From Peptostreptococcaceae bacterium (GTDB lineage: Bacteria; Bacillota_A; Clostridia; Peptostreptococcales; Acidaminobacteraceae), in assembly GCA_013619035.1 (NCBI GenBank), contig JABXKX010000368.1:1-23332 (forward strand): a stretch of DNA of 23,332 nt. Direction: 5' to 3'. Below, in pieces: positions 22,845-23,332 of the stretch. The notes beneath the pieces are model-generated. The model saw only the letters and a program-made list of their open reading frames with translations. It was not told where the DNA came from and did not search any database. A program made the position numbers and the translations under genes. The stretch's first letter is position 1. Each line of letters begins with the position of its first letter.

Positions 22845-23017
22845 AGACACCAACTACTTATGATTACATTGGGATCTTAATACTTCCATAAATTTTATCT
22901 CCTAGTCGTTGGGGGTTAACTGTTGCCAGGTGTATTCAGATTTAGTAATACAAGTAAACCGAACTTTTTTTTAACTGAAAGATATAATGTTCGTTATTCG
23001 TCAATAACACTTCTTTT

Positions 23018-23047
23018 ATCATAACTCGAGTTAATACAATTTGTCAA
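23018..23047 (-). promoter_or_regulatory. Minus-strand sigma-A-type promoter facing the repeat array
   Basis: On the - strand, TTGACA (complement of 23042-23047) is a consensus -35 box and TATGAT (complement of 23018-23023) a 5-of-6 -10 box, separated by 18 bp. The predicted start is near 23010. No protein gene lies downstream on this strand for more than 3 kb, so the transcript would be non-coding. Confidence 0.65.
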
Positions 23048-23128
23048 GAAGTTTTTTATAATAATTTCAAATCCTACAATTTAATTCCAATAAGTGATTT
23101 AATTGACAATTTCTGTAAAGTAATAAAA

Positions 23129-23157
23129 ATCCCCTGTACTCTATTAGTACAAGGGAT
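23129..23157 (-). terminator. Minus-strand rho-independent terminator
   Basis: ATCCC-TGTAC pairs with GTACA-GGGAT (10 pairs around one C/A mismatch) with a 7-nt loop. Read on the - strand it is followed by TTTTTATTA. It would end a transcript entering from beyond the right edge of the window, just upstream of the promoter at 23018-23047. Confidence 0.75.
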
Positions 23158-23332
23158 ATGATAATCCTAAAACATGTATGCAATTTTAGCTGCGCCTTAA
23201 AACGCAACATTTATGTATGCGTTCATAAGACAGCGGTATAGCATACCGATGTTCTTGTAAAAATAAAATTTTTAATACTAGTTCTGATATTTGCATATCT
23301 ATTGTACACAGAGTTATGACAAACTGAGTTAT

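Larger units (their letters stand above)
22080..23010 (-). ncRNA. Candidate long structured RNA covering the repeat array
   Basis: A - strand promoter (-35 TTGACA, -10 TATGAT, 18-bp spacer) would start RNA near 23010 and read through about 310 nt of hairpin-containing sequence and then the six structured units, possibly stopping at the 21986-22019 hairpin. The 5' part contains GTTATT/AATAAC (22993-23008), a two-part stem AGCTAA/TTAGCT enclosing CGTTT/AAACG (22809-22844), ACCAG/CTGGT (22726-22746) and TGTCGAA/TTCGACA (22701-22715). I do not recognise a known RNA family. Strand and extent are inferred from the promoter only. Confidence 0.45.
22698..23332. other. Non-coding flank of the repeat array to the window end
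   Basis: No convincing gene was found in these 635 bp. The contents are hairpins, a - strand promoter near 23018-23047, a - strand terminator at 23129-23157, two small inverted repeats (AACGCA/TGCGTT at about 23199-23223; CGGTAT/ATACCG at about 23234-23248) and two tiny - strand ORFs (11 and 36 codons). The 11-codon one (22854-22889) has AGGAG 9 nt upstream; the 36-codon one (23186-23296) has no ribosome site. Confidence 0.5.

Noticed and set aside
22854..22889. 11-codon ORF on the - strand with AGGAG upstream
   Set aside because: The ribosome-site match may be chance in an AT-rich region; a leader peptide cannot be supported without conservation.
23186..23296. 36-codon ORF on the - strand
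   Set aside because: It has no ribosome binding site, no recognisable family and lies between a window-edge transcript and its terminator; too weak to call a gene.

Overview
The window looks like chromosomal DNA from a low-GC Gram-positive-grade bacterium (Bacillota, or an Acholeplasma/Izemoplasma-type relative). The evidence is AT-rich codon use, strong AGGAGG-type ribosome binding sites, some GTG and TTG starts, TGA used as a stop (end of the diguanylate cyclase gene), and rho-independent hairpin terminators. I cannot place it more precisely from sequence alone. No phage, plasmid or insertion-sequence genes were seen.

Layout. (1) 1-1930: an amidase-signature enzyme on +, ending at a convergent bidirectional terminator. 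(2) 1937-5194: a two-gene unit on -, a VWA-domain protein followed by a MoxR-type AAA+ ATPase, resembling ViaA/RavA or CoxE/CoxD. (3) 5195-5550: a 356-bp divergent regulatory region. (4) 5551-10446: three xanthine-dehydrogenase-type molybdenum hydroxylase subunits (FAD, 2Fe-2S, Mo) and an NCS2 nucleobase permease. (5) 10617-17098: a PucR-family regulator, DUF2877, FdrA, a 59-residue small protein, DUF1116 and a cyclase/isatin-hydrolase-like metal hydrolase, closed by a terminator. DUF2877, FdrA and DUF1116 are the three oxamate carbamoyltransferase genes of E. coli allantoin catabolism (AllH/AllF/AllG). (6) 17216-20672: a class III CoA-transferase and the accessory genes xdhC, yqeB and mocA, closed by a terminator. 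(7) 20863-21933: a membrane diguanylate cyclase with its own terminator. (8) 22075-23332: no convincing protein gene. It holds a six-copy tandem array (period 108-109 bp) whose units keep the same set of hairpins by compensatory base changes, preceded on the - strand by a region with a good promoter.

How the genes fit together. Blocks 4-6 read as a catabolic island for a purine or pyrimidine-type heterocycle. The permease imports it and the Mo hydroxylase, matured by XdhC, MocA and YqeB, oxidises it. YqeB is the known marker of selenium-dependent molybdenum hydroxylases. The cyclase-family hydrolase could open a cyclic amide, the FdrA/DUF1116/DUF2877 set could phosphorolyse a ureido acid to carbamoyl phosphate, and the CoA-transferase could activate the remaining acid. 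The PucR regulator probably senses the substrate. A roughly 48-bp element is shared by the regions upstream of the hydroxylase operon and the regulator gene. The dedicated allantoin genes and a carbamate kinase are absent from the window, so the true substrate is open.

The strongest undescribed signal is the tandem structured-repeat array at 22075-22697. With the - strand promoter at about 23018-23047, it suggests a long structured non-coding RNA of about 1 kb.
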